Counted from the stretch's first letter, positions 1 to 8,728 are shown. The stretch is 64,000 nt of DNA from Nostoc parmelioides FACHB-3921 (GCF_014696625.1 NZ_JACJQL010000032.1:21131-85130), one strand, 5' to 3'. The notes: a model not told the origin generated them from the sequence alone. Translations and numbers: made by a program.

Positions 1-1
1 T

Positions 2-49
2 ATTGGCGCTAGGTTATTGGTGCAGTGGGTTGGTAGTAAAAATAAATAA
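2..49 (+). CDS. pstC: Phosphate ABC transporter permease PstC, C-terminal end only
   Basis: The first bases read in frame as IGARLLVQWVGSKNK followed by TAA. This is the end of a membrane protein placed 36 bases before pstA, where pstC normally lies. The rest of the gene is outside the window. The assignment rests on position and on the typical basic tail, not on a domain, so it is an inference. Confidence 0.6.
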   Translation: MGARLLVQWVGSKNK

Positions 50-85
50 TCAACAGTTAACAGTCATCAGTCATCAGTCAACAAT

Positions 86-967
86 ATGACCAATTCCCAG
101 CCATCAGAAATTGATCAACTTCTAGCCTCAGAATTATGCAGTCCTCTACCACCAAGAAGACTTTTATTTACTTATGCCATGAATGCGATCGCTTTTGCAT
201 TCTCTGCATTTGCATTAATTCCTTTATTTTCGATTCTTTGGGAAATTATTACACGAGGAATCATCGGTTTAAAAACGGAAATGTTCGTTAAATCTGTCAT
301 CGATAACGGATTTGGGAACGCCATTTTAGGAACCATGACAGTTGTCGCTCTTGGCTCTTTATTCAGTATTCCGATAGGATTACTCACGGGCATATTTTTA
401 GCAGAATTTGGCCAAACTAGTCCGTTAGCTCGCTTTGTCCGCTTTATCGTTAGTATCCTGACTGGTGTTCCCTCAATTGTTGTTGGGATCTTCGCTTATG
501 GTTTGATAGTTTTGGCTACTAAACAATTTAGCGCGATCGCTGGTGGATTCGCCTTAGCCACAATTATGTTACCTATTATCGCTCTGACTACCGAAGAAGC
601 CCTCAAACTTATTCCCATAGACCAACGCCTCGCCTCAGCAGCTTTGGGAGGAACACGCTTTCAAACTACTCTCCGTATCGTTGTCACTGCTGCTGTACCC
701 GCAATTACCACAGGTATTTTACTAGCTGTAGCCCGCGCTGCTGGTGAAACAGCACCCCTAATTTTTACAGCTTTATTTAGTCTAGATTGGTCAGCCGGAT
801 TACTCGGCCCCACAGCTTCCTTACCAGTCTTAATTTACAACCTTTATAACGATCCTAACCCTGAAAAAAATCAACTAGTCTGGACAACTTCTATCATTTT
901 ACTTGGTTTAGTTTTGAGCGTTAGTTTGCTTTCCCGTTTAGTTACTCGTAAGAAAAAGATTAAATAA
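86..967 (+). CDS. pstA: Phosphate ABC transporter permease PstA
   Basis: Inner-membrane permease of the high-affinity phosphate importer PstSCAB. The 293-residue product has about six hydrophobic segments. The permease coupling loop is visible around residues 165-215 (TEEALKLIP, then ASAALGGTRFQTTLRIV and ARAAGETAPLIFTALF), which is the PstA/PstC signature. Length matches the family. It follows the pstC end by 36 bases and precedes pstB, so pst operon membership is clear. The short gap before the ATG carries a cagtcat heptamer repeat instead of an obvious Shine-Dalgarno. A Pho box could not be seen because the operon start is outside the window. Confidence 0.96.
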   Translation: MTNSQPSEIDQLLASELCSPLPPRRLLFTYAMNAIAFAFSAFALIPLFSILWEIITRGIIGLKTEMFVKSVIDNGFGNAILGTMTVVALGSLFSIPIGLLTGIFLAEFGQTSPLARFVRFIVSILTGVPSIVVGIFAYGLIVLATKQFSAIAGGFALATIMLPIIALTTEEALKLIPIDQRLASAALGGTRFQTTLRIVVTAAVPAITTGILLAVARAAGETAPLIFTALFSLDWSAGLLGPTASLPVLIYNLYNDPNPEKNQLVWTTSIILLGLVLSVSLLSRLVTRKKKIK

Positions 968-1297
968 AAAATCTAAACCAAACTAATACAAAATTAATAT
1001 GAAGCTAAATAGCATGATATGCCGAAAATAATTGAACGCAGATGTACGCGGAGAAACGCGGGTAAAAAAGCAGGGGAGCAGGGAGCAGGGGAGAAAAACC
1101 ACCCACAAGGGGTGTTAGCGAAGCGGAACGTAGTTCGGCTTCAACCAAGGGAGCGAGAGAGCAGGGGAGCTATCGCCCACAAGGGGCGAAGTTTTAAACC
1201 TAACTTCTCCCAATAAATCAACGGATTTTATATTATGTGCAGCCTCAACTAAAATTGGTATAAAGTAAATTATTTAACTTGATCTAATTCAAAACAT
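968..1297. other. Intergenic spacer with low-complexity repeats between pstA and pstB
   Basis: The spacer holds an array of gggagcagg-type G-rich repeats (about 1070-1095) and two copies of an acaaggggtg/acaaggggcg motif (about 1102 and 1181) of the kind scattered through Nostoc genomes. An open frame across it (1019-1216) translates to low-complexity Arg/Gly/Lys-rich sequence and is not a gene. No conserved promoter was recognised. The spacer is long for an operon, so the pstB genes may be partly uncoupled from pstA. Confidence 0.6.
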
Positions 1298-2080
1298 ATG
1301 AATCAACAATTAATCCCTGCTATTAAAGTTAAAGACCTGAGCTTTTATTACAATACATCGAAAGCCATTGAAGGAATTTCAATGGATATTTACCGCAATA
1401 AAGTAACAGCAATTATCGGCCCTAGTGGTTGTGGTAAATCAACTTTTATCAAAACTCTCAACCGGATTAGCGAATTAGAAGGCCCAGTCAAAGTAGAAGG
1501 AATTGTTGATTTTTTTGGTCAAAATATTTATGACCCGCGTATTAACATTAATAGATTACGCCGCCAAATTGGTATGGTGTTTCAAAGACCTAATCCCTTC
1601 CCCATGAGCATTTATGAAAATGTGGCTTATGGTGTGAGAATATCTGCTAAATTACCACAAGCAGATTTAGATGAAATTGTTGAATCTGCCCTCAAGGGTG
1701 CAGCTTTATGGCAAGAAGTTAAAGATAAGCTAAACAAGTCAGCTTTAGGGCTTTCTGGAGGTCAACAGCAACGGCTTTGTATTGCGCGTGCTTTAGCAAT
1801 TAAGCCAAAAGTTCTGTTAATGGATGAGCCTTGTTCCGCACTAGACCCCATCGCTACGATGAAAGTTGAGGAACTGATTCATAGTTTACGCTCAGAATTG
1901 ACCATTGCGATCGTCACACATAATATGCAGCAAGCAACTCGTGTATCTGATTTTACAGCTTTTTTTAGTACTGATGAAAGTCGTATTGGTCAAATGGTGG
2001 AATTTGGTGTAACTACTCAAATCTTTAGCAACCCCCTCGATTCTCGTACCCGCGATTATGTTTCCGGTCGCTTTGGTTAA
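1298..2080 (+). CDS. pstB: Phosphate ABC transporter ATP-binding protein PstB (first copy)
   Basis: Cytoplasmic ATPase that powers PstCA phosphate import. The 260-residue protein has every motor motif in order: Walker A GPSGCGKST (about 41-49), Q-loop MVFQRPNPFP with Gln96, signature LSGGQQQR (about 152), Walker B VLLMDEP with catalytic Glu (about 171-177), D-loop SALDP and H-loop THN. The C-terminal tail ending RDYVSGRFG is typical of PstB. ATG start with product length equal to the family norm. It is one of two pstB genes here and the one with intact catalytic residues, so it is the likely working ATPase. Confidence 0.97.
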   Translation: MNQQLIPAIKVKDLSFYYNTSKAIEGISMDIYRNKVTAIIGPSGCGKSTFIKTLNRISELEGPVKVEGIVDFFGQNIYDPRININRLRRQIGMVFQRPNPFPMSIYENVAYGVRISAKLPQADLDEIVESALKGAALWQEVKDKLNKSALGLSGGQQQRLCIARALAIKPKVLLMDEPCSALDPIATMKVEELIHSLRSELTIAIVTHNMQQATRVSDFTAFFSTDESRIGQMVEFGVTTQIFSNPLDSRTRDYVSGRFG

Positions 2081-2109
2081 AGTGAAGTATTTAGCGAACA
2101 CCAAAAAAA

Positions 2110-2178
2110 GTAGGGTGCGTCAGATGTGGAAAATTTCTAAATTTGTTGTACGAAATTAGTGGGTCTGACGCACCCTAC
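2110..2178. repeat. Small inverted-repeat (MITE-like) element
   Basis: Perfect 15-bp terminal inverted repeats, GTAGGGTGCGTCAGA at 2110-2124 and its complement at 2164-2178, enclose 39 bases with no coding capacity. It lies 30 bases after pstB. The size and the GTAGGG end resemble non-autonomous elements common in Nostoc. It could also fold as a transcript-end hairpin. Confidence 0.75.
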
Positions 2179-2833
2179 AGTTAGTTTGATTATGACAATT
2201 GCATAAGTCCTAATATTTATGAAAACGATCAATTAGTTTCTTGGGTAAACTTCTTGTATCTGAATATTATAAAGTCTTGGTAAACTTTATCGCTGATCAG
2301 CAAACGAGTTCACCAAGACTTTTAATATATCTTATAAAATAGTAATTATTATATACTTCGTAAAATACAGAGATATAAATGACTAAGCAAGTATTGCATT
2401 ACATATCTGTCTCATGAATTAATTATTACCATTTATCAGAGTGTCAAAAGAAGATTTACTCAGTGTATACACTAGTATTTTCAGTCTTTCGACAACAAAA
2501 GTAATATACTTCCTGATATTGGGGTACAGGAATGAGATAATTTCAAACGATAAACAAAAAATTACCTCGTCTTAAACTCATGAGTAAGTGTAAGTTTAGT
2601 TATGGTTGCTAACTGCTTGATTTTGACTTGATAGAATCATACCACATATCTTTGGGAAATAATTGTGATGCAAATATTTGTTTGATAAATACAAATACTG
2701 CTATCTAGCTATAAATGAATACTAGTCTTCCCCATCTGGAAGCATGACTATTCAATATTGGCTTCACAAATCGTGAAACAACAGCACTGATTTCTACTAC
2801 TTTGTCGAGTCAATATTTATTGCCAGCCTTGTT
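2179..2833. other. AT-rich spacer between the two pstB genes, with one hairpin
   Basis: About 650 bases without a gene. An 11-bp inverted repeat (AAAGTCTTGGT at 2271-2281 and its complement at 2312-2322, 30-base loop) could form a hairpin. The remaining sequence is AT-rich and shows no open frame of note. The spacer may hold a separate promoter for the second pstB, but no motif was recognised. Confidence 0.5.
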
Positions 2834-3619
2834 ATGAGTAAACTAATTCCAGCCATCAAAGTCAACAATCTCAGCTTTTATTATGACACCCAAAAAATAC
2901 TTGAGGGGGTGTCTATGGAGATATATCAAAGCAAAGTAACTGCTATTATTGGCCCTAGTGGTTGTGGAAAATCTACCTTTCTTAAATGTCTCAATCGGAT
3001 GAATGAACTAGAGTCAGAAGTGCGTGTAGAAGGCAGGGTAGAGTTTTTTAATCAAAATATTTATGAGCGTCGAGTTAACTTGAATCGGCTACGCCGACAA
3101 GTAAGTATGGTACATCCCAAACCGAATCTTTTCCCCATGAGTGTTTATGATAATGTGGCTTATGGAGTGAAAATAGTTGGATGGCGACCAAAATTAGAAA
3201 TAGATGATATTGTAGAATCCGCGCTTAAAGATGCTGATCTGTGGGATGAAATAAAACATAAAATACACAAATCCGCCTTAGACCTTTCTGGTGGTCAACA
3301 ACAGCGACTTTGTATTGCTCGTGCTTTAGCAGTTAAGCCAAAAGTTTTGTTAATGGATGAGCCTTGTTTTGGTCTTGACCCTATAGCTAGTATGAAAGTA
3401 GAAAGTTTAATTCAGAGTTTACGTCTTCGTTCTGAATTAACGATGGTGATAGTCAGCCATAATTTACCTCAGGTTAGTCGTGTATCAGATTTCACTGCAT
3501 TTTTTAAAGGCAATGAAAGTCGAATTGGTCAATTAGTGGAATTTGGTCTAACTAAGAAAATATTTAACAGCCCTCATGATTCTCGCACTCGTGAATATGT
3601 TTTAAGCAGACTTGGGTAA
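2834..3619 (+). CDS. pstB: PstB-like phosphate ABC ATPase with altered Q-loop (second copy)
   Basis: This 261-residue paralogue of the upstream PstB keeps Walker A GPSGCGKST (40-48), signature LSGGQQQR (151-158), Walker B LLMDEP (172-177) and an H-loop SHN. The Q-loop, however, reads MVHPKPN: the Gln that senses Mg/gamma-phosphate is Pro95 (codon CCC at 3116-3118), and the D-loop is FGLDP where the first copy has SALDP. The reading frame is intact along its whole length, which argues against a dead gene. It may be a modified, regulatory or weakly active subunit; that is inference. ATG start; a 753-base spacer separates it from the first copy. Confidence 0.93.
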   Translation: MSKLIPAIKVNNLSFYYDTQKILEGVSMEIYQSKVTAIIGPSGCGKSTFLKCLNRMNELESEVRVEGRVEFFNQNIYERRVNLNRLRRQVSMVHPKPNLFPMSVYDNVAYGVKIVGWRPKLEIDDIVESALKDADLWDEIKHKIHKSALDLSGGQQQRLCIARALAVKPKVLLMDEPCFGLDPIASMKVESLIQSLRLRSELTMVIVSHNLPQVSRVSDFTAFFKGNESRIGQLVEFGLTKKIFNSPHDSRTREYVLSRLG

Positions 3620-3701
3620 TTTGTAATAGCCTGCGACGAGGTTAAGAATAAGGTAAGTAATTAGCCAGAATTGATATTATTAGTATTTCCAGAATATTTG
3701 C

Positions 3702-3707
3702 GGAAGG
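3702..3707 (+). promoter_or_regulatory. Shine-Dalgarno GGAAGG that fixes a TTG start
   Basis: GGAAGG lies 5 bases before TTG at 3713. The upstream TTG at 3671 lacks such a site, so 3713 is the better start for the tlyA-type gene. Confidence 0.65.
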
Positions 3708-3712
3708 TAAAT

Positions 3713-4531
3713 TTGGCTAAACAGCGATTAGATAATTTATTAGTAGAGTTAAATTTATGTAATTCTCGCACTTTAGCACAGAGGCTAATTCAGGCGGGGG
3801 AAGTGACCGTTAATGAACAGGTAATTGATAAACCGGGGACAGAGGTGGATGTTGCATCTCAGATTAAAATTAAAGAGCGATCGCGCTTTGTTTCCCGTGG
3901 TGGTGAGAAACTGGCTAAGGGTTTGGAATTATTCGCCATCTCTGTAAACGGTCGTGTTTGCTTGGATGGAGGTATATCTACGGGTGGTTTTACTGATTGT
4001 TTACTCCAAGCTGGGGCAAAGCTAGTTTACGGTATCGATGTAGGTTACGGGCAAACTGATTGGGGTTTACGAAACAATCCTCAGGTGATTTTGCGCGAAC
4101 GTACCAATTTACGGCAATTGCAACCTGAGGATTTATATGGTGATGGGGATGCTATTCCCGATTTGGCGGTGGTGGATGTTTCTTTTATTTCTTTAACTAA
4201 GATTTTGCCAGCTTTATGGCAATTAACTCAACACCCACGAGAAGCCGTGCTATTAGTTAAGCCACAGTTTGAAGTGGGAAAATCTCGTGTGGGTAAAAAA
4301 GGCGTTGTTCGCGATCCCCATGACCAAGCTGATGCTATTTTTCAGGTGTGGCAAGTGGCTGATAAATTAGGGTGGAAGTATAAGGGTTTAACTTGGTCAC
4401 CCATTACTGGCCCGGCGGGAAATATTGAATATCTTTTATGGTTAAGCATGGAAAGCGAAACGCCATCACCAGATCTAAATGCTATTCAACAAGTTACTAA
4501 ATCTGCCATGACTGATATCAAGTCGGGCTAA
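3713..4531 (+). CDS. tlyA: TlyA-family rRNA 2'-O-methyltransferase / hemolysin-like protein
   Basis: TlyA proteins combine an S4 RNA-binding domain with a FtsJ-like SAM methyltransferase and act on ribosomal RNA. From the TTG at 3713 the product is 272 residues, near the family's usual 270, and begins with the expected AKQRLDNLLVEL. The S4 domain (about 1-65) is followed by FVSRGGEKLAKGLE and the SAM-binding loop DGGISTGGFTDCLLQ, then VVDVSFISLTKILP and LLVKPQFEVG. The longer frame from 3671 would add 14 residues without family support. It follows the second pstB by about 90 bases, but functional linkage to phosphate uptake is not expected. Some members were named hemolysins; rRNA methylation is the better-supported role. 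Confidence 0.9.
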   Translation: MAKQRLDNLLVELNLCNSRTLAQRLIQAGEVTVNEQVIDKPGTEVDVASQIKIKERSRFVSRGGEKLAKGLELFAISVNGRVCLDGGISTGGFTDCLLQAGAKLVYGIDVGYGQTDWGLRNNPQVILRERTNLRQLQPEDLYGDGDAIPDLAVVDVSFISLTKILPALWQLTQHPREAVLLVKPQFEVGKSRVGKKGVVRDPHDQADAIFQVWQVADKLGWKYKGLTWSPITGPAGNIEYLLWLSMESETPSPDLNAIQQVTKSAMTDIKSG

Positions 4532-4618
4532 ATATTTATCAAGAAATTGGTAATGGCTAATTGGTAATTATGTTTTACGATTAGCCGCTACAAATTACAT
4601 AGTCGCTTATATGGTTTG

Positions 4619-4658
4619 TTGACAGTTAACTGTTAACTGTTAACCGTTAACTGTCAAC
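4619..4658. repeat. Short tandem heptamer repeats (cagttaa type)
   Basis: Tandem gttaactgttaactgttaaccgttaac-like units between tlyA and cp12. This degenerate heptamer family is a hallmark of Nostoc intergenic DNA and is not a CRISPR array, since there are no spacers. Confidence 0.8.
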
Positions 4659-4741
4659 ACAAAATGTAGGGTAATTTTGAGATTGGCGATTTTGGATTGA
4701 ATGACAATTTCAAATCCAAAATTTCCAATCTTTAGCATTAA

Positions 4742-5020
4742 TTAAACATCATAAATCAGACATTCTAATGCTTCTGGATGGAGGTCACAGAAACTTTCTA
4801 GAGAATTTTTACGTTTTTGTGCTTGCTGTTGATGAGACTTTTCAGCTTGTAATTCTTCCACAATATCCCAAGCTACGGCGCAGTTGGGAGAACCATCACC
4901 GTTTTGTTCGCAAGTATTACGAGCTTCAGCGATCGCTGCGAGGATGGCTTTTTCTAAATTTGTAGTCCCGTTGTTGTCGGAGTTTGCGGCTGCTGGGGCT
5001 ACATTGAAGGTCATTGTCAT
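4742..5020 (-). CDS. cp12: CP12, regulator of Calvin cycle enzymes GAPDH and PRK
   Basis: CP12 is a small, largely disordered redox switch that ties glyceraldehyde-3-phosphate dehydrogenase and phosphoribulokinase into an inactive complex in the dark. The 92-residue product shows both cysteine pairs, CEQNGDGSPNC (N-terminal loop) and CDLHPEALEC (C-terminal loop), the central AWDIVEELQAEKSHQ helix and the acidic ending LIYDV. It is about 15-20 residues longer than typical CP12, through an Ala/Asn-rich N-terminus before LEKAI and a Gln/Lys-rich linker. The second Met (5014) is an alternative start. It stands alone, with heptamer repeats on both sides and no partner enzyme nearby. Confidence 0.93.
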   Translation of the reverse strand: MTMTFNVAPAAANSDNNGTTNLEKAILAAIAEARNTCEQNGDGSPNCAVAWDIVEELQAEKSHQQQAQKRKNSLESFCDLHPEALECLIYDV

Positions 5021-5352
5021 GGTTTTTCGCCTTTTTATGACTACGCTGTGACTGTTAACAGTTAACAGTTAACTGATTTCAGAGCAGATATTTCCAGTTT
5101 AGATAGGCTTTCCCAAGATTGTAGTGGTGAACACCGCCATTTTGTGAGCCAATCTTATTGGGAATTCCTCTCTTTTCATCTTGAATGGAAACAGGTATAA
5201 GTGCTGTGCTAACTGGACTATTAGCAAATAACTGCTATATCTTTTATGTTGCCTCTGAAAATCGCATTTGAACACGTTTATCAGAGGAATTTGATGGAAA
5301 TTGACAATTTCTCAACAATAGTAATAATTAGGGCAATATTATTTATTTATTC
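5021..5352. other. Intergenic region upstream of cp12
   Basis: Contains a tandem gttaacagttaacagttaac heptamer array at 5051-5074. The rest is unremarkable sequence that should include the cp12 promoter (reading leftward). No gene was seen. Confidence 0.5.
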
Positions 5353-6699
5353 TCAATATTTCATGCCTAATTCTTGTTGCAGCCGATACAGAATTGTATT
5401 TTGGTCAACTTGAGATAAGATTTCTGTAATCACAGTACTAGCGCCTAACTGCCCCCAAGTGCAGCCTTTTTCCAGATACACTTGGGCAGCTTTACCGACA
5501 GAATAAGCTCCATAACCGGCAATTCCGGCTTGAGCGATCGCACTACCAGCAAAGGCAGTAACATTTGTAGGATTATCGCCACTAGTTAAAGCCGCAGCAC
5601 TTTTACCTAATCCTAATAAAAAGCTACTACCCAATTCTCCCAGCAATAAGCCACCGGAACTGATGAAGATTGTTTTTAAAATTTTTCCGGCTTCGTAGCT
5701 AGTTATAGGCAAACCATATAACCGCGCCAGAGAGCGAATTAAAGCCAAATCAGCCACGGTTCCGCCCAAGATATCAAAAAAGGCAATGGGATTTAGTCCG
5801 ACAGCTAGGGCTTTGTATTTAGTAAATTGCCAGATGATATCTTCCGCCTCTTGTTGGCGGATGTCAATAGTTTTTTGAGCGATCGCTGCTTCTGCGTCCC
5901 GTGCTTGAATCAAGGCATTTAAAGCTAGGAGCGATCGGCCTTCTCGGTTGAGAATATTTAAAATGGTCTGCTTAAGTTCGTCTACCTGGGGTAGCGGAGT
6001 TTCCCATTCATAACTCACCCGGCCATCAGGCCACTCAACTCGCACCTCCATCGGTGCAGGTTCCGCCGCCACCATGACAATTTCGTCAGGTAATAAAGGC
6101 TTGGCTTGGGGGTTTCCTGCGCCTAGTTGTTGTAAATTTTGATAAATTGCCGCCTGGTCTGTATCTGGATATAAGTCAATTTTGTTAAACACCAAAATTA
6201 GTGGTTTCTGTGCCTGTCGTAATTCCAGGAGTGCTTGATATTCAGTCCGGGTAATATCTCCAGACACCACAAATAAAATTAAGTCAGCTTGACGCACCAC
6301 ATCCCGCGCCATTTGTGCGCGAGACTCACCCTGAATCTCATCCAGTCCTGGGGTATCAATTAACTCCACTATCACCTTGCCCCCTGGCTGCCAGCGCACA
6401 GAACGCGGCCATTGAGTCACACCATTGAGGGGGCCAGTTTGCAAAATCTTGCTTCCCAATAAAGCATTTAACACCGCCGACTTACCGCGACTCACCAAAC
6501 CAAAAGCCGCAATTCTAATCACATTTGAGTCCAACTTGTTCAGTGTGGAGTTTAAAGCTTCAATTTCTGGTTTCACCAAACCAGCCAACTCTGGGTTAGA
6601 TGATAAATGCCCCGATTTACGAAGATATCCATACCAAGACAGTGCTTGTCTCAAGCTGGCACGGGCGCGGTTTAAATGAGTTTCTTGGAGATTACGCAC
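5353..6699 (-). CDS. Dynamin-like/Era-type GTPase with C-terminal DUF697 region
   Basis: A 448-residue GTP-binding protein of a family common in cyanobacteria. The GTPase domain has G1 GLVSRGKSAVLNALLG (about 67-82), G3 DTPGLDE (about 115) and G4 NKIDLY (about 170). The C-terminal third is hydrophobic and Gly/Ala-rich (NPIAFFDILGGTVADLALI, then SSGGLLLGELGSSFLLGLG), fitting the membrane-associated DUF697 domain. The family is linked to membrane functions, but the substrate is unknown. ATG start at 6699. It is divergent from the sulfurtransferase gene, with a hairpin repeat between them. Confidence 0.88.
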   Translation of the reverse strand: MRNLQETHLNRARASLRQALSWYGYLRKSGHLSSNPELAGLVKPEIEALNSTLNKLDSNVIRIAAFGLVSRGKSAVLNALLGSKILQTGPLNGVTQWPRSVRWQPGGKVIVELIDTPGLDEIQGESRAQMARDVVRQADLILFVVSGDITRTEYQALLELRQAQKPLILVFNKIDLYPDTDQAAIYQNLQQLGAGNPQAKPLLPDEIVMVAAEPAPMEVRVEWPDGRVSYEWETPLPQVDELKQTILNILNREGRSLLALNALIQARDAEAAIAQKTIDIRQQEAEDIIWQFTKYKALAVGLNPIAFFDILGGTVADLALIRSLARLYGLPITSYEAGKILKTIFISSGGLLLGELGSSFLLGLGKSAAALTSGDNPTNVTAFAGSAIAQAGIAGYGAYSVGKAAQVYLEKGCTWGQLGASTVITEILSQVDQNTILYRLQQELGMKY

Positions 6700-6800
6700 G
6701 GGGTTAGGATAAACAACAAGTTACATTTCTATTTTGATCTAATTCCGAACCTGTCTGTATTGTTGATCAGGTGATTAAATTGCGAGAATTCCAGGTGTCC

Positions 6801-6833
6801 AGATCCCCGACTTCTCCAAGAAGTCGGGGATCT
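6801..6833. repeat. Perfect hairpin repeat, 15-bp arms
   Basis: AGATCCCCGACTTCT at 6801-6815 and its exact complement at 6819-6833 enclose a 3-base loop and are followed by TGTTTTT. The structure looks like a rho-independent terminator on the + strand, but it sits in a divergent spacer where no + transcript ends. A closely related hairpin is at 14396-14429, and nifH is followed by a similar core. It is probably a dispersed palindromic repeat. Confidence 0.75.
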
Positions 6834-6916
6834 TGTTTTTCGGTTATTTTTACTTCAAAGTGCAAATTAACTGGGCGCGATAATGCCCAATAGCACGATA
6901 ACAGAAGTATGAAAGC

Positions 6917-7777
6917 GTGAATACAAAACTCCTCATCACTCCTCAAGAACTCACGTCTTTATTAGCACTAAAGTCATTTAAAACCGTTATTATCGATACA
7001 CGCGCTCCAGAAGATTATGCAGTTGCTCACATTCCTGAAGCTGTCAATATTCGAGATTTTTTCACTTATCTTTTAGAAGATTCTTCTCCTACTGGCTTAA
7101 AGAACTTGCAAGAATATTTTGCACAAATTATGAGCAATCTGGGAATATCTGGGGGGGAGAGAATAATTGTCTATGAAGATGCGTTCAATAGAGGCTATGG
7201 ACAATCTTGTCGATCTGCTTTTTTACTCAAGTATTTGGGTTGTCCTCAAGTATCTGTTTTACATGGAGGATATCAAGCTTGGCTGGCTGCTGGTTTACCC
7301 ACCACCGATGAAGTTCCTGAAGGGGATAGCAGTATCTTTAGATTACGTCCCCAAGCTGAGATGATAGTGACGACAAGCCAGATGTTAGAGGCAGTGGACA
7401 ATCCAGCCATTATAAAATTAGATGTGCGCGATCGCCCCGAATGGCAAGGACTGAGTTCTTCTCCCTACGGTGCTGATTTTTGTCCCCGCAAAGGACGAAT
7501 CCCCAACGCTATCTGGTTGGAATGGCATCTTTTCATGAAATCCGAAGCGGGAATCCCCATGTTCCGTTCCCTATCAGAAATCTTAGACATTTGTCAATCC
7601 GTCGGTATTACTTCCGAGTCTACTGTATATGTCTACTGCTTTAAAGGCTCTAGGGCTGCTAATACAATTATGGCTCTCCATGAAGTGGGAATTGCTGCTA
7701 GGAATTATTTTGGCTCTTGGAATGAGTGGTCGCGTGACTTTTCTTTACCGATAGATAGTCAAGTAATTGATTTGTAA
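6917..7777 (+). CDS. Two-domain sulfurtransferase (rhodanese / 3-mercaptopyruvate type)
   Basis: Transfers sulfane sulfur from thiosulfate or 3-mercaptopyruvate to an acceptor. The 286-residue product has two rhodanese folds: an inactive N-terminal one (VIIDTRAPEDYAVAHIPEAVNI, about 24-45) and an active C-terminal one with DVRDRPEWQG and the catalytic loop YCFKGSRAAN, the Cys lying near residue 243. The CFKGSR loop does not decide between thiosulfate and mercaptopyruvate. Start is GTG at 6917; the ATG at 6909 in the same frame reaches a stop after three codons. The next gene begins 95 bases downstream on the same strand. Confidence 0.9.
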   Translation: MNTKLLITPQELTSLLALKSFKTVIIDTRAPEDYAVAHIPEAVNIRDFFTYLLEDSSPTGLKNLQEYFAQIMSNLGISGGERIIVYEDAFNRGYGQSCRSAFLLKYLGCPQVSVLHGGYQAWLAAGLPTTDEVPEGDSSIFRLRPQAEMIVTTSQMLEAVDNPAIIKLDVRDRPEWQGLSSSPYGADFCPRKGRIPNAIWLEWHLFMKSEAGIPMFRSLSEILDICQSVGITSESTVYVYCFKGSRAANTIMALHEVGIAARNYFGSWNEWSRDFSLPIDSQVIDL

Positions 7778-7871
7778 TGATTTCTTAAATTTTGCATTTT
7801 TGCAACAAATCTATTACTTTGCAGAATTCCAGGGAATACTGGGGAAGTGTTGTTTTCTCCCAGATGTTTTT

Positions 7872-8618
7872 ATGCGTCAATTATTTCAGGATCTACGTAA
7901 TTGGGTGATAGTTGGTCTATTGTGCCTAGTTTTAAGTTGGTCTTTGCCAGTACAAGCAGCCAGCCGCATCAGTCCCAAACTAGAAGAACAGGTTTTACAA
8001 ATTCTCCGCGAACATCCAGACGTAATTATTGATTCTGTTCAAGTTTACCAGCAGCAACAACAAGAGCAAGTAAATCAAATACGCCAGGCATTTCTTCAAG
8101 ATTTAAAAACTAATCCACAAGCGGTAATTGGCGATTCTCCTACTACCAACGCCACTCAATCAAAGGCGGTAGTCGTAGAATTTTCTGATTTTCAATGTCC
8201 TTACTGTGCGAAAGCCCATGACACATTGAAACAGTTACTAGCCAAGCATCCGGGTGAAATAACCTTAGTTTATAAACATCTACCTTTGATACCTATTCAT
8301 AATGAAGCTATGCCAGCAGCTAAAGCAGCTTGGGCAGCAACTCAGCAAGGTAAGTTCTGGGAATATCACGATGCTTTGTTTACTAATCAAAAGCAACTTG
8401 GTGAAACTTTGTATTTAGATATTGCCAAAAAACTCAATCTGGACTTAGAAAAGTTTAACAGCGATCGCCTGCTTGCTGATGCTGCAATTAGTAAAGATAT
8501 CCAAATCGCTCAAAAGTTAGCTATTGCTGGCACACCTTTCTTCATCATGAATAGTAAAAATTTCTCTGGTGGCATAGAGTTATCAGAAATAGAAAACAAA
8601 TTGGCTGAGGCTAGTTAA
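7872..8618 (+). CDS. Secreted DsbA-like thiol oxidoreductase (Thioredoxin_4)
   Basis: Probable periplasmic disulfide oxidoreductase. From ATG 7872 the product is 248 residues and begins with a good signal peptide (basic MRQLFQDLR, hydrophobic VIVGLLCLVLSW, cleavage near VQAA). The thioredoxin fold follows, with active site DFQCPYCAK and the cis-Pro loop GTPFFIMNSKNFSGG. A frame open from 7767 would add 35 residues without signal-peptide character and overlap the preceding gene, so the internal ATG is preferred. A Gln-rich helix (YQQQQQEQVNQ) precedes the catalytic domain. It may be co-transcribed with the sulfurtransferase. Confidence 0.88.
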   Translation: MRQLFQDLRNWVIVGLLCLVLSWSLPVQAASRISPKLEEQVLQILREHPDVIIDSVQVYQQQQQEQVNQIRQAFLQDLKTNPQAVIGDSPTTNATQSKAVVVEFSDFQCPYCAKAHDTLKQLLAKHPGEITLVYKHLPLIPIHNEAMPAAKAAWAATQQGKFWEYHDALFTNQKQLGETLYLDIAKKLNLDLEKFNSDRLLADAAISKDIQIAQKLAIAGTPFFIMNSKNFSGGIELSEIENKLAEAS

Positions 8619-8620
8619 TT

Positions 8621-8725
8621 AGGGGTATAGGGGTGTAGGGGTGTGAATAAAACTCTAATCTTTGTTGAATGGCTGGGATATCGATTTCAATTTTTAGTTC
8701 TTTTACTTACACCCTTACACCCTCA
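8621..8725. repeat. G-rich/C-rich low-complexity inverted array after a stop codon
   Basis: Starts 2 bases after the DsbA-like gene. A ggggtatag/ggggtgtag arm (about 8621-8645) is mirrored by a ttacacccttacaccc arm (about 8708-8724), so the transcript could fold into an imperfect long hairpin between these convergent genes. Confidence 0.6.
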
Positions 8726-8728
8726 AAG

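Noticed and set aside
1019..1216. Open frame of 65 codons after pstA
   Set aside because: Made of G-rich repeats and dispersed motifs; low-complexity Arg/Gly/Lys product.
4619..4658. CRISPR-like tandem repeats
   Set aside because: Heptamer units directly adjacent without spacers; the same family occurs throughout the window.
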